Made by a program: the position numbers and the translations under genes
Notes under the pieces: generated by a model
Told to the model about the DNA's origin: nothing
Seen by the model: only the letters and a program-made list of their open reading frames with translations
The model's database searches: none
Assembly: GCA_030652245.1 (NCBI GenBank)
Contig: JAUSBB010000039.1
Location: forward strand, 1-42,047
DNA from: Rhodocyclaceae bacterium
GTDB lineage: Bacteria > Pseudomonadota > Gammaproteobacteria > Burkholderiales > Rhodocyclaceae
Length of the DNA stretch: 42,047 nucleotides
Direction of reading: 5' to 3'
In this document: positions 1 to 8,065 of the stretch, in pieces
Layout: each line of letters begins with the position of its first letter
Numbering within the stretch: position 1 is the first letter of the stretch

Positions 1-1039
1 TGTCACAGGCGTTGATTTCGGCGATGGCGCGCACCAGCGAACGGGTCTGGCCGCGGTGGCTGTGCTTTTGCATCACCGCCTCGAAGGCGTCGACGATGGC
101 GAGAATTTTTGCGCCCGGACAAATCGCTTCCCCTGTGAGGCCGGCCGGGTAGCCGCCGCCATCGGGCATTTCGTGGTGCTGGGCGACCATTGCGGCGGCG
201 GCGGCCCAGCCGGGCATGCGTTCGAGCAGGCCGGCGGCGTGGCCTGGGTGTTCGTGCAGCAGGTGCCGGTCCAGGTCGGTGAGCTTGCCGACCTTGAGCC
301 AGACCGCTTCGGGGGCGAACATCATGCCGACATCGTGCAGGTAGACCGCTGCTTCGAGCTGGCTGGCATCCACCGGGGCGCCGGCAAGGGTGTTGGTTTC
401 CTGCGCCAGGCGCAGGATGCGCTCGGTGCGGCCCTGGAACGTCGGCGAGCGCAATTCGAATTGCAGCGCCAGGCTGCGAAAGAACTGCAGGTCGGCGGAG
501 AGGTCGGCTGGTGTGATGGTCAATGCGTCGCGCGCCATCAGGGTGTCGCTGCCTGCCTGCACCGGCTTGAATCCGGTAACGGACTCGATGGCGCGGATGG
601 CGAGGGTGGCGATTTCAGCGGCGGGCGCCGTGGCCATGCCCTCCATGCCGCCCACCAGTTCGGGCAGTTTCAGGTGCGCCACCGGGCGGCCGGTGGAGAG
701 CGCTTCGACGGTCAGTTCCAGCCGGTCGAGCGCCAGCAGCACCAGTTCGGCCAGCAGTTCGGAGAAGGCAACCTCGCCGTCGCGACAGCGTGACAGCAGG
801 CTTTCGATGGGATGGCAGATCATCACGCCGACCTCCACCTTGCAGAGGGCGGCGTCGCCCTTGATGGTGTGCAGGGCGCGGAACAGGCTGGCGATCAGGG
901 CGCGATCGGCGGGCGACTTGCGCAGCGCGGCGACGTCGCGCTCGATGCCGGGCGCGAGGTCTTCCAGGGCCTCGATGAATTCCTGCAGACTTTCGCGGTC
1001 GGTGACGCGCGGCTGCAACAGGGCGAGCAGGTCGGTCAT
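1..1039 (-). CDS. HPt domain / HD-GYP domain signalling protein (C-terminus cut by window edge)
   Basis: Reading the minus strand from ATG at 1037-1039 gives an open frame of 346 codons running off the left edge. Residues about 45-85 look like a histidine phosphotransfer domain: the motif LHTIKGDAA holds the candidate phospho-acceptor His57. Residues about 230-330 look like an HD-GYP phosphodiesterase domain: YLHDVG (H235, D236), then HEHPGHAAGLL, AQHHE (288-290) and DGGGYPAG (293-300). HD-GYP domains hydrolyse cyclic di-GMP, and HPt domains take phosphoryl groups from hybrid kinases, so the inferred role is a phosphorelay-gated c-di-GMP hydrolase in the cytoplasm. Its start lies 3 nt after the ppk2 stop, so the two are probably cotranscribed. 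The end of the HD-GYP domain is outside the window, so catalytic competence cannot be fully judged. Confidence 0.85.
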   Translation of the reverse strand, partial: MTDLLALLQPRVTDRESLQEFIEALEDLAPGIERDVAALRKSPADRALIASLFRALHTIKGDAALCKVEVGVMICHPIESLLSRCRDGEVAFSELLAELVLLALDRLELTVEALSTGRPVAHLKLPELVGGMEGMATAPAAEIATLAIRAIESVTGFKPVQAGSDTLMARDALTITPADLSADLQFFRSLALQFELRSPTFQGRTERILRLAQETNTLAGAPVDASQLEAAVYLHDVGMMFAPEAVWLKVGKLTDLDRHLLHEHPGHAAGLLERMPGWAAAAAMVAQHHEMPDGGGYPAGLTGEAICPGAKILAIVDAFEAVMQKHSHRGQTRSLVRAIAEINACD

Positions 1040-1042
1040 GGC

Positions 1043-2197
1043 TTACAGGATCGGCGTGCCGAGGTCTTCGCCCTGCTCATAGACCACGTTGGCGCGGCCG
1101 ACGATCAGCGGGTCGAGCGGCCCGATGCGGTCGTGATCCTTGTTGGCGTAGGGCAGGCGATGCAGGATGTAGCGCAGGGCATTCAGGCGCGCGCGCTTCT
1201 TGCAGTCGGACTTGATCACCGTCCAGGGGGCATCGGCCGTGTCGGTGTGGAAGAACATCGCTTCCTTGGCCTTGGTGTAGCCGTCCCACTTGTCGAGCGA
1301 GGCCAGATCGATGGGCGAGAGCTTCCATTGCTTGAGCGGGTGCACGCGCCGTTCCTTGAAGCGGCGGCGCTGCTCCTCGCGCGATACAGAGAACCAGAAC
1401 TTGATGAGGTGGGCGCCGTTCCGCACCATCATGCGTTCGAACTCGGGCGCCTGGCGCATGAATTCCTGGTATTCGGCATCGGTGCAAAAACCCATGACGC
1501 GCTCGACGCCGGCGCGGTTGTACCAGGAACGGTCGAACAGCACGATCTCCCCGGCGGTTGGCAGGTGCTGCACATAGCGCTGGAAATACCACTGGCCGCG
1601 TTCCACCTCCGAGGGCTTTTCCAGGGCGACGACGCGCGCGCCGCGCGGGTTGAGGTGTTCCATGAAGCGTTTGATGGTGCCGCCCTTGCCGGCGGCGTCG
1701 CGGCCTTCGAAGAGAATCACCACGCGCTGGCCGGTTTCCTTGACCCAGGCCTGCAATTTAAGCAATTCAACCTGCAGGCGGTATTTGTGTTGCTCGTAAC
1801 TGCGGCGCGTCATCAGGTTCTTGTAGGGATAGCCGCCCTTGCGCCAGTCGGCGGTCAGTTCGTGATCCGGGTTGATGCTGACCTTGTCGACGGCCAGTCG
1901 CTGTTCCTTGAGCAGCGTGCGTAGCAAGCCGCGCGCCTCGGCGCCGCCGACCCCGGCAATGACGTCGCGCAGCGCCGACAGGCGGGCTTCCTGCGCGGCG
2001 TCGGCAGCCTGGCCGACCGCATAGGTTTCGATTTTTGCGGGGGAAGTGGCCGGCGCGATGTCGCCGGCGCTGACAGGTCGGGGTGCTGCCCGAACCCGTG
2101 GCTTGACCACCGGCTTGACGGCTGGCTTGGCAGTGGCCCTCGGGGCGCGCGGCTTGGCGGCGGGTTGGGCGGCGGGCTTGCGGGTGGGTGTGCGCAT
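1043..2197 (-). CDS. ppk2: Polyphosphate kinase 2 (PPK2 family)
   Basis: The 384-residue protein carries the PPK2 signatures: Walker A FEGRDAAGKGGT (about 163-174), a Walker B-like FDRSWYNRAGVERVMGF (221 onward), and the lid motif RRVHPLKQWKLSPID. PPK2 enzymes transfer phosphate between polyphosphate and nucleotides (ADP/GDP or NMP, depending on class) in the cytoplasm. The first 45 or so residues are a low-complexity Ala/Lys/Pro-rich tail not needed for the fold, possibly for binding polyanion. It starts 4 nt after the glnS stop and is followed 3 nt later by the HPt/HD-GYP gene, suggesting a three-gene transcript. The family call is firm; the substrate class is not resolved. Confidence 0.93.
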   Translation of the reverse strand: MRTPTRKPAAQPAAKPRAPRATAKPAVKPVVKPRVRAAPRPVSAGDIAPATSPAKIETYAVGQAADAAQEARLSALRDVIAGVGGAEARGLLRTLLKEQRLAVDKVSINPDHELTADWRKGGYPYKNLMTRRSYEQHKYRLQVELLKLQAWVKETGQRVVILFEGRDAAGKGGTIKRFMEHLNPRGARVVALEKPSEVERGQWYFQRYVQHLPTAGEIVLFDRSWYNRAGVERVMGFCTDAEYQEFMRQAPEFERMMVRNGAHLIKFWFSVSREEQRRRFKERRVHPLKQWKLSPIDLASLDKWDGYTKAKEAMFFHTDTADAPWTVIKSDCKKRARLNALRYILHRLPYANKDHDRIGPLDPLIVGRANVVYEQGEDLGTPIL

Positions 2198-2201
2198 GGG
2201 G

Positions 2202-3887
2202 CTACTTCTCCTTGGTCCAGGAATCTTTCAATGTCACCGTCCGATTGAACACCGGCGCACCGGGACGTGAATCGACGCGGTCGGCGACAAAATAGCCATG
2301 CCGCTCGAACTGGAAACGCGCTTCGGCTGAGGCATCTTGCAGCGCGGGTTCGAGTTGTGCGGTGATGACGATCTTCGAGTTCGGGTTGAGGTCATCCAGA
2401 AGATCGCGGCCGCCCATGCCGGGCGCCTCGACGGCGAACAACCGGTCGTAAAGCCTGACCTCGGCCGTGTAGGCGTGGCGTGCCGACACCCAGTGGATGT
2501 TGCCCTTGACCTTGTAGCTGTCCGCGCCCGACGTGCCGGATTTCGAGTCGGCGAAGTAGTTGCAATGCACGGCAACGATGTTGCCATCCGCATCCTTGTC
2601 GCAGCCGGTGCATTCGATGACAAAGCCGTAACGCAGCCTGACCTTGTTGCCGGGAAACAGCCGGAAATAACCCTTGGGCGGGGTCTCGACGAAGTCCTCG
2701 CGCTCGATCCACAATTCGCGCGAGAAGGGGATCGGCCGCTTGCCCCAGTCCGGTTTCTGCGGGTGGTTTGGCGCGAGACATTCCTCTTCCTGGCCTGCGG
2801 GATAGTTGTCGATGACGAGTTTCACCGGGTCGAGCACGGCGATGCGGCGCGGGGCCGTTTCGTTGAGATGGTCGCGCATGCAGCCTTCGAGCACGCTCAT
2901 GTCGATCCAGGCATCCGACTTGGCGACGCCAATCATCTCGGCGAAACGACGAAAACCCTCAGGCGTGAAACCGCGCCGGCGCGCGCCGATCAGTGTCGGC
3001 AGGCGCGGGTCGTCCCAGCCGTCGACATGCTTCTCGTCGACCAACTGGATCAGCTTGCGCTTCGACAGCACGACGTAAGTGAGATTGAGCCGCGCAAATT
3101 CCGTTTGCTGGGGCAGCGGGGTATTGACGCAGCCGAGTTCGGCCAGTTTGGTCAGCAGCCAGTCGTAGAGCGGCCGCTGGTCGGCGAATTCGAGCGTGCA
3201 CAGCGAGTGCGTGATGTTTTCCAGCGCGTCCTCGATGGGATGCGCGTAGGCATACATCGGATAGATGCACCAAGTATTGCCGGTGTTGTGGTGTTCGGCA
3301 TGGCGAATGCGGTAAATCGCCGGATCGCGCAGGTTGATGTTGCCGGAGCCCATGTCGATCTTCGCCCGCAGCACATGGGCGCCGTCGGGAAACTCGCCGG
3401 CCTTCATGCGCCGGAACAGATCGAGGTTTTCGGCGGGCGGGCGATCGCGGAAGGGCGAGTTTTTCCCCGCTTCGGTCAGCGTGCCGCGCGTGGCGCGCAT
3501 TGCCTCGGCCGACTGCGAATCGACATAGGCGAGGCCCGCCTCGATGAGTTTTTCGGCGAACTCGAACATCTTCTGGAAATAGTCCGAGGCGAAATACTGG
3601 TTTTCACCCCAGGCCCAACCCAGCCAATGCACGGCGTCGATGATGGCGTCGACGTATTCCTGCTCTTCCTTCTCGGGATTGGTGTCGTCGAAACGCAGGT
3701 TGCAGGCGCCGCCGTAATCCTGCGCGAGTCCGAAGTTGAGGCAGATCGACTTGGCATGGCCGAAGTGCAGATAGCCGTTCGGTTCCGGCGGAAAGCGCGT
3801 CCTCACGCTGGCAAATCTGCCCGCCGCAAGATCGGCATCGATGATGTTGCGAATGAAGTTGGAGACTTTGCTTTCTGAATCGGCCAT
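2202..3887 (-). CDS. glnS: Glutaminyl-tRNA synthetase
   Basis: Class I aminoacyl-tRNA synthetase that charges tRNA-Gln with glutamine. The HIGH-type motif appears as PPEPNGYLHFGHAKSI near the N-terminus and the KMSKS equivalent as VLSKRKL in the middle. The C-terminal anticodon-binding beta-barrels follow (for example GNIHWVSA). Length is 561 residues from ATG 3885-3887, close to the usual 550-560. A TTG three codons upstream (3896) keeps the frame open, but the ATG is preferred because it gives the normal N-terminus; no convincing Shine-Dalgarno precedes either. Having glnS implies direct Gln-tRNA charging rather than the GatCAB route for this tRNA. It is the first gene of the glnS-ppk2-HPt/HD-GYP run, divergent from crcB. 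Confidence 0.96.
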   Translation of the reverse strand: MADSESKVSNFIRNIIDADLAAGRFASVRTRFPPEPNGYLHFGHAKSICLNFGLAQDYGGACNLRFDDTNPEKEEQEYVDAIIDAVHWLGWAWGENQYFASDYFQKMFEFAEKLIEAGLAYVDSQSAEAMRATRGTLTEAGKNSPFRDRPPAENLDLFRRMKAGEFPDGAHVLRAKIDMGSGNINLRDPAIYRIRHAEHHNTGNTWCIYPMYAYAHPIEDALENITHSLCTLEFADQRPLYDWLLTKLAELGCVNTPLPQQTEFARLNLTYVVLSKRKLIQLVDEKHVDGWDDPRLPTLIGARRRGFTPEGFRRFAEMIGVAKSDAWIDMSVLEGCMRDHLNETAPRRIAVLDPVKLVIDNYPAGQEEECLAPNHPQKPDWGKRPIPFSRELWIEREDFVETPPKGYFRLFPGNKVRLRYGFVIECTGCDKDADGNIVAVHCNYFADSKSGTSGADSYKVKGNIHWVSARHAYTAEVRLYDRLFAVEAPGMGGRDLLDDLNPNSKIVITAQLEPALQDASAEARFQFERHGYFVADRVDSRPGAPVFNRTVTLKDSWTKEK

Positions 3888-3946
3888 GTTCTGCAAGGGA
3901 CTGAGCGGAAAGCCGGATTCTACCGTCGCGACGTAGAATGCGGCCC

Positions 3947-4330
3947 ATGAATTCGACCGCTTTTGCCGCCATCGGCCTCGGTGCCGTCCTCGGCGCCTGG
4001 CTGCGTTATGGCCTCGGCCTCTGGCTCAATCCGGTGTTCGCCACGATCCCGCTCGGCACGCTCGCCGCCAATCTGGCCGGCGGCTATCTGGTCGGCGCGG
4101 CGGTGGCGGTGTTTCACTTCAACGTCGACATTTCGCCCGAGTTCAAGCTGTTCTTCATCACCGGCTTCCTCGGCGCACTCACCACCTTTTCCACCTTTTC
4201 CGCCGAGGTCGTGCATCTGATCCAGAACGCGCGTTACGGCTGGGCGGCGGGCACGGCGTCGTTGCACCTGTTCGGTTCGCTGCTGATGACCGGGCTGGGC
4301 ATCTTCACGATTCACAAGCTGGCGCAGTAG
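3947..4330 (+). CDS. crcB: Fluoride exporter CrcB/Fluc
   Basis: Small four-helix membrane protein of 127 residues (130 if ATG 3938 is used). It shows the Fluc signatures [11 protein letters not shown] near the N-terminus, NLAGGYLVG in the second helix and [16 protein letters not shown] in the third. Fluc proteins are dual-topology dimers that release fluoride from the cytoplasm. The start is uncertain between 3938 and 3947; the later ATG gives the common N-terminus and neither has a clear Shine-Dalgarno. I looked for a fluoride riboswitch in the roughly 50-nt gap to glnS; the space is too short and nothing resembling the crcB motif is seen. Confidence 0.92.
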   Translation: MNSTAFAAIGLGAVLGAWLRYGLGLWLNPVFATIPLGTLAANLAGGYLVGAAVAVFHFNVDISPEFKLFFITGFLGALTTFSTFSAEVVHLIQNARYGWAAGTASLHLFGSLLMTGLGIFTIHKLAQ

Positions 4331-4367
4331 TCCGCCCGCCGTCCCCATTCACGCGGCGGTCCGGCTT

Positions 4368-4392
4368 CGCCGTCCCGCCAGCGCCGACTTTT
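4368..4392 (-). repeat. 24-bp interspersed repeat, copy 1
   Basis: Exact match to the family consensus, which begins AAAGTCGGCGCTGG and ends GGGACGGCG, read on the minus strand. It lies between crcB and the antitoxin gene. Together with copy 2 (same orientation, same GATAG extension on its AAA side) it brackets the toxin-antitoxin pair. Confidence 0.9.
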
Positions 4393-4432
4393 GATAGCAT
4401 CTGTTGACTGGATGCCGACAAGGAGCGAATCA

Positions 4433-4654
4433 ATGACTGCCATCGATATTGCAGAAATGCCCGTTTCAGAAAAGCTGAAGTTGATGGAGGCGCTTTGGGA
4501 TTCGCTGGGCGTCCAGTCGGACGGGAGCATGGCATCGCCCGCGTGGCATGGGCTTGCCTTGAAGGAGGCGGAAGATGAACTGGCCGGGGGGGCGGCGCGC
4601 TTCGTGGATTGGTCGCAAGCCAAGGATCTTCTGCGCAAGAACAGCCCAACTTGA
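4433..4654 (+). CDS. Antitoxin, addiction-module component family (TIGR02574-like)
   Basis: A 73-residue protein whose N-terminal stretch MPVSEKLKLMEALWDSL matches the typical opening of the small RelB/ParD-like addiction-module antitoxins. The start at 4433 is fixed by a strong AAGGAG at 4420-4425, 7 nt upstream; an in-frame TTG at 4391 falls in the repeat copy and is not credible. The C-terminus (about 35-73) is the presumed toxin-wrapping segment. It overlaps the downstream toxin gene, as is normal for such pairs. It presumably neutralises that toxin and represses the promoter. The 5' flank between the repeat and the gene is only about 40 nt. Confidence 0.82.
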   Translation: MTAIDIAEMPVSEKLKLMEALWDSLGVQSDGSMASPAWHGLALKEAEDELAGGAARFVDWSQAKDLLRKNSPT

Positions 4655-4947
4655 GAATCCGTCTTTTTTCCCTTGCACTCGACGACATCGAGGCAGGACG
4701 CCGTTTTTACGAAAGGCAGCAGGCGGGGCTGGGCGATTACTTTCTTGACTCGCTGTTTTCGGATATCGACGCATTGCTTCTGTATGCGGGCATCCACCAG
4801 AAGTTTTTTGGCTACCATCGCACGCTGTCCCGGCGATTCCCCTATGCGATTTACTACCGTGTTGAAGGGGAGGAAATTCAGGTCTGGCGCGTACTCGACT
4901 GCCGCCAGAACCCCACCTCGATCACGGAACGGCTGAAGCGCGGCTGA
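4651..4947 (+). CDS. RelE/ParE-family toxin
   Basis: A 98-residue protein of the RelE/ParE fold: LALDDIEAGRRFYERQQAGLG forms the helical hairpin, and RRFPYAIYYRVEGEEIQVWRVL is the characteristic beta-sheet ending. The start chosen is TTG 4651-4653, which overlaps the antitoxin stop TGA (TTGA). It gives LRIRLFSLALDDIE, the usual short lead into the fold; a farther upstream TTG at 4609 would add 14 unlikely residues. Translational coupling to the antitoxin is implied. Whether it cleaves mRNA on ribosomes (RelE-like) or targets gyrase (ParE-like) cannot be told from sequence alone. Its stop codon directly abuts repeat copy 2. Confidence 0.82.
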   Translation: MRIRLFSLALDDIEAGRRFYERQQAGLGDYFLDSLFSDIDALLLYAGIHQKFFGYHRTLSRRFPYAIYYRVEGEEIQVWRVLDCRQNPTSITERLKRG

Positions 4948-4971
4948 CGCCGTCCCGCCAGCGCCGACTTT
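4948..4971 (-). repeat. 24-bp interspersed repeat, copy 2
   Basis: Identical to copy 1 over 24 bp and in the same orientation. It begins at the base after the toxin stop codon and both copies continue into a shared GATAG. The two copies are direct repeats about 555 bp apart. Confidence 0.9.
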
Positions 4972-4978
4972 CGATAGG

Positions 4979-5545
4979 TCAGAACTGGTAGTTCACCGCC
5001 GCGACGGCCTTTGTGGTTCCGTCCGACTTGTCGCGCAGCAGCGCGCCCCAGAGATTGACCTTTTCGCCGAGCGGCAGAACCACCCGCGGACCACGACCCG
5101 AGGTATCGTCCATCAGGCCGATCCCAACCGACTTCGTCAGCCAGTAATTCAGGAACAGCTTGTGCGACGGGCCCGACGCGCCATCCTCGTAATAGCCCGA
5201 GACCGAGCCGATCTCGCCGTCCGCCGAGAAATGCGCGCTGCGACGACGGCGGTTGCCCTCGTTTTCCCTCCCCATGCCGACGCCTAGTTCCAGCCACGGC
5301 AAGGGCCGGATCGTGGGCCCGCCATAGACTTCGCGGTAGCCGTCGGATGCCAGGTAGACAAACACGAAATAGCCGACCGGGCCGTGGATATTGCCGTCGA
5401 TCCACGCCAGGGCTTCGGTGACGCCCTTGCCATTTTGCGGGCGGTGCGCCTGGGCTTCTACCCAGAGATTCGGCCCGTCGGCCAGGGCAAGCGGCGGCGA
5501 GAGAAACGTCAGCGCGAGCATGAGCGTTCCGAGTCGAGTCATCAT
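4979..5545 (-). CDS. Secreted, outer-membrane-like protein of unknown function
   Basis: I do not recognise the family. The start ATG at 5543-5545 overlaps the upstream exporter stop (ATGA), giving 188 residues that begin with a signal peptide (MMTRLGTLMLALTFLSPPLALA, probable cut after ALA). The mature part alternates hydrophobic and polar residues, is rich in Gly and aromatics, and ends in AVNYQF, a C-terminal Phe typical of outer-membrane beta-barrels. This suggests a small barrel or lipid-A-modifying type protein, but no catalytic motif is evident. It is the last gene of a three-gene minus-strand operon with an exporter and a DUF2156 protein. An upstream extension to 5587 is possible but would bury the signal peptide. 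Confidence 0.65.
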   Translation of the reverse strand: MMTRLGTLMLALTFLSPPLALADGPNLWVEAQAHRPQNGKGVTEALAWIDGNIHGPVGYFVFVYLASDGYREVYGGPTIRPLPWLELGVGMGRENEGNRRRRSAHFSADGEIGSVSGYYEDGASGPSHKLFLNYWLTKSVGIGLMDDTSGRGPRVVLPLGEKVNLWGALLRDKSDGTTKAVAAVNYQF

Positions 5546-6558
5546 CGCGCGACGAGCAGAAGGTAAGTACCCAGTCCGGTAATGCATATGGCAACCCCTT
5601 TCATTGCAACGTGTGCCCTGTCGATACGCTCGGTCGCCAGTTTCGGAAGGAATCTGGCGATGAAGATGGCCATGATGAAAACGAAGATCGACTGGAAGGT
5701 TTCGGTCAGCAGCACCAGCGCCACCGGCGCCAGCATCGCCGCGAGGCCATAGGAGACCGTCCCCAGCATGTAGAGCACTTCATTGAGCAGGTTCGCCGAA
5801 AGCAGCGGAATCGAATTGGTGCGCATGGCCGCCTGAAAACTGACGCGGTAGCGGGGAATGAACAGGACCATGAGCACGCCCAGTACCATCAGGACTATGT
5901 GCTTCCAGAACAGCGTGCGCCAGGCGTTTTCTTCCAGCGCTACCACCTTGAAGATGGCGAGTTCCGCTGCCCAGCAGGCGCACGCGATCAGCATGTAGCC
6001 GACCGTCCGGCCCTTGAACCTGAACCGGCCCTCGACATTCTCAAGCGAGACGATGCTCGTGCCGAGAATGACCACCGCCATGGCCACCAGTTGGTCGTTG
6101 CTGATGACTTCGCCGAGGAAAACCCAGCCCGCGACGATGCCGAAGATCGGCACCAACTGGTAATAGACGATCACACGCGAGGAGTCGTCCTTTTGCATGG
6201 CGTTGAGGTAGGCCCAGAGCAGGACGATGTCGAGCACGGCGGTCACCACGATGATGCCGAAATTGCCCCTGCCGACATCGAGCACCGATGGATCGATCAT
6301 GTACAGGAACGGTGACGCGATCACCGATGCGAGCGCCGAAACGATAATCAGCGTGCCGACGCCACCCTCCTTGAAGTAGCGCTCAAGGACGATCTTGTCG
6401 ATGTGATTGCACATTGCCCAGAGCAGCGGCGGAATCATTGCCAGGACAAACCACGTGTGACTAATTTCGCACCCCTTCCGATAGCTCCTGAATTGGCGGC
6501 TGCCGTTCACTCGAAGTTCTGCCCGTTTTTTTTCTTTGAGGCGATCACTGTCTGCCAC
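5542..6558 (-). CDS. EamA/DMT-family membrane transporter
   Basis: A 338-residue frame (GTG at 6556-6558) with about ten hydrophobic helices in two repeated halves, the layout of drug/metabolite transporter (EamA) proteins. Characteristic stretches are VYYQLVPIFGIVAGWVFLGE at the end of the first half and APVALVLLTETFQSIFVF in the second. The first roughly 30 residues are charged and unlike a membrane lead, so the true start may be later (for example Met at 6438); no good Shine-Dalgarno decides it. The substrate is unknown. It begins 6 nt after the DUF2156 gene and overlaps the next gene by 4 nt, so the three are probably one transcript acting on an envelope metabolite. Confidence 0.82.
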   Translation of the reverse strand: MADSDRLKEKKRAELRVNGSRQFRSYRKGCEISHTWFVLAMIPPLLWAMCNHIDKIVLERYFKEGGVGTLIIVSALASVIASPFLYMIDPSVLDVGRGNFGIIVVTAVLDIVLLWAYLNAMQKDDSSRVIVYYQLVPIFGIVAGWVFLGEVISNDQLVAMAVVILGTSIVSLENVEGRFRFKGRTVGYMLIACACWAAELAIFKVVALEENAWRTLFWKHIVLMVLGVLMVLFIPRYRVSFQAAMRTNSIPLLSANLLNEVLYMLGTVSYGLAAMLAPVALVLLTETFQSIFVFIMAIFIARFLPKLATERIDRAHVAMKGVAICITGLGTYLLLVAR

Positions 6559-6564
6559 TGATCG

Positions 6565-7452
6565 TTAAGGTTTGCGCACGGTAAATTTCTTCAGGAAATG
6601 GCAGGGCCGGTATTTCTTTTTCGACTGTTGCAGACCCTTCAATCCCAAGTCCTGCTCCCAGTTGTAATGCTTGACACCGCGGGTTTGCAGGCGCTTGGCT
6701 TCTTCCCAGTAAAGAACATTGCAGATGCCGCCATGAAAGGCGTTGTCGGCTTTCGAGAAATGGGCGAGCGCCATTCCGCCGGACAGCAGCTCGAACGAAG
6801 AAAACCCGACCAGACGGGCGTCGACGTATAGCCCGACGGTTTCGATGTTGGCGTCCTTCAGCCGCAGAAAGCGTTCGAAGGCGCGGTACTCGTGGCTGGA
6901 CTGTGGCGAATGGTTGCCCTTGCGCGCGGCCCACAGCTTGAACAGCGCGCGGAACTCGTCGGTGTCAATGGTATGTAAGGGCGCATGGCGTACTGAGTAG
7001 TTCGGATGTCGCGCCGAGAACTGGCGGATACGCCGGCGGATGCTATGGCCTGTCCATTCGTGCATGCCGGCGATGTGATCCACGGCATAGACATAATCGT
7101 TGGCCGCGTCATCCGCTGTTACGACGAAGCCGGCCTCGGCAAGAGCGCGTGCCACACACTCGGGAATAAGACGCAGGACGGCGGAACTGCTTTGCGCCTT
7201 GGCCAGATCCACTAGTTGTATGGCAGTTTCCGCCAGGCGGCGACGGCCAATGAAAGTGAAGAAGGGGGCTTCGCTGCCGTAATTGGAATTTCGAACTGCC
7301 AGATTGCCGTGCAAGGACGAGACCTGCCTGTCCCACGCATACAGGTTGGTGAAATTGAAATCCGAGTAGGGCGGGAAGGAATGGACCACCGCCTCGACGG
7401 CCGCACGGTCGGAGAGTTCCAGTGGCTTGAATTCCGGGAAGGCGGGGATCAT
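6565..7452 (-). CDS. DUF2156 (phosphatidylglycerol lysyltransferase C-domain-like) protein
   Basis: A 295-residue soluble protein with the double-GNAT architecture of DUF2156/LPG_synthase_C proteins. The N-terminal FPPYSDFNFTNLYAW and the C-terminal block HYNWEQDLGLKGLQQSKKKY followed by RPCHFLKKFTV are typical of this family. Family members transfer aminoacyl groups or have unassigned acyltransferase roles; it lacks the membrane flippase domain of MprF. It leads an operon with an EamA exporter and a small outer-membrane-like protein, which may supply the missing membrane step. The start ATG at 7450-7452 has no clear Shine-Dalgarno. It is divergent from the XRE-like regulator, with a 159-nt shared intergenic region. 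Confidence 0.82.
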   Translation of the reverse strand: MIPAFPEFKPLELSDRAAVEAVVHSFPPYSDFNFTNLYAWDRQVSSLHGNLAVRNSNYGSEAPFFTFIGRRRLAETAIQLVDLAKAQSSSAVLRLIPECVARALAEAGFVVTADDAANDYVYAVDHIAGMHEWTGHSIRRRIRQFSARHPNYSVRHAPLHTIDTDEFRALFKLWAARKGNHSPQSSHEYRAFERFLRLKDANIETVGLYVDARLVGFSSFELLSGGMALAHFSKADNAFHGGICNVLYWEEAKRLQTRGVKHYNWEQDLGLKGLQQSKKKYRPCHFLKKFTVRKP

Positions 7453-7611
7453 AGGGTGGCGCCGAAGTCGGTCTTGGATTGCTTACGAACCGCGCGAGCA
7501 CGATTCCAGACTGCGCCCCAAGAGTTATCAGTTATGACAAACAGTCACGCATGTTACATGACTATTATGGTTTGGTAAGCGGTAATCACGCAATTTACGT
7601 AACTTCAAGGC

Positions 7612-8028
7612 ATGGAAAATGCCAAGGCCGAGTTCGCAAAGCGTCTGCACAAGGCGCTGGAAACTGCGGGTGTGCCCGCCAAGCCTGCCGTGTTGGAGCG
7701 GGAGTTCAATCAGCGTTACTGGGGCAAGCCGATCACCCTCTACGGTGTGCGGCGCTGGTTGCTGGGCGAGTCGATTCCTACCCACGACAAGTTGCTTTGT
7801 CTGGCCGAATGGCTGGGCGTCGAGCCTGCGGTCCTGCGCTATGGCGACGAAGTGCCCAAGGCGGTGCGCGCCCGCCGCAAGACCTGGGATGAGGGCATCG
7901 GTTATCAGGAACGGGAAATCTTCGAACTGTTCCTCAAGCTGCCGGTGCCGCAGCGCAAGGTGGCGCGCGAGGTCATCGTGGCGCTGGCGCGGGCGAATGG
8001 GGTGATGCCGCTGGCGGGCACCGACTGA
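7612..8028 (+). CDS. XRE-like helix-turn-helix transcriptional regulator
   Basis: A 138-residue protein with an N-terminal helix-turn-helix: residues about 5-65 include FNQRYWGKPITLYGVRRWLL and SIPTHDKLLCLAEWLGV, the pattern of phage-type repressors that sense a DNA sequence rather than a ligand. The C-terminal part (about 80-138) is helical and ends in ALARANGVMPLAGTD. It probably binds its own upstream region, where TTACGTAA (7595-7602) and ATGTTACAT (7551-7559) are small palindromes. It lies 37 nt before dinD and may regulate it. The start follows a weak CAAGG. This gene opens an accessory block that differs from its housekeeping surroundings. Confidence 0.8.
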   Translation: MENAKAEFAKRLHKALETAGVPAKPAVLEREFNQRYWGKPITLYGVRRWLLGESIPTHDKLLCLAEWLGVEPAVLRYGDEVPKAVRARRKTWDEGIGYQEREIFELFLKLPVPQRKVAREVIVALARANGVMPLAGTD

Positions 8029-8065
8029 AATAGAATCGGCAGGCTTCCGGACACGGGGAACTGCC

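Noticed and set aside
2337-3878. Long plus-strand open frame (513 codons) opposite glnS
   Set aside because: Antisense shadow of a conserved synthetase; composition is that of codon-mirrored GC-rich DNA.
3888-3946. Fluoride riboswitch upstream of crcB
   Set aside because: The intergenic region is only about 50 nt and lacks the conserved pseudoknot elements.
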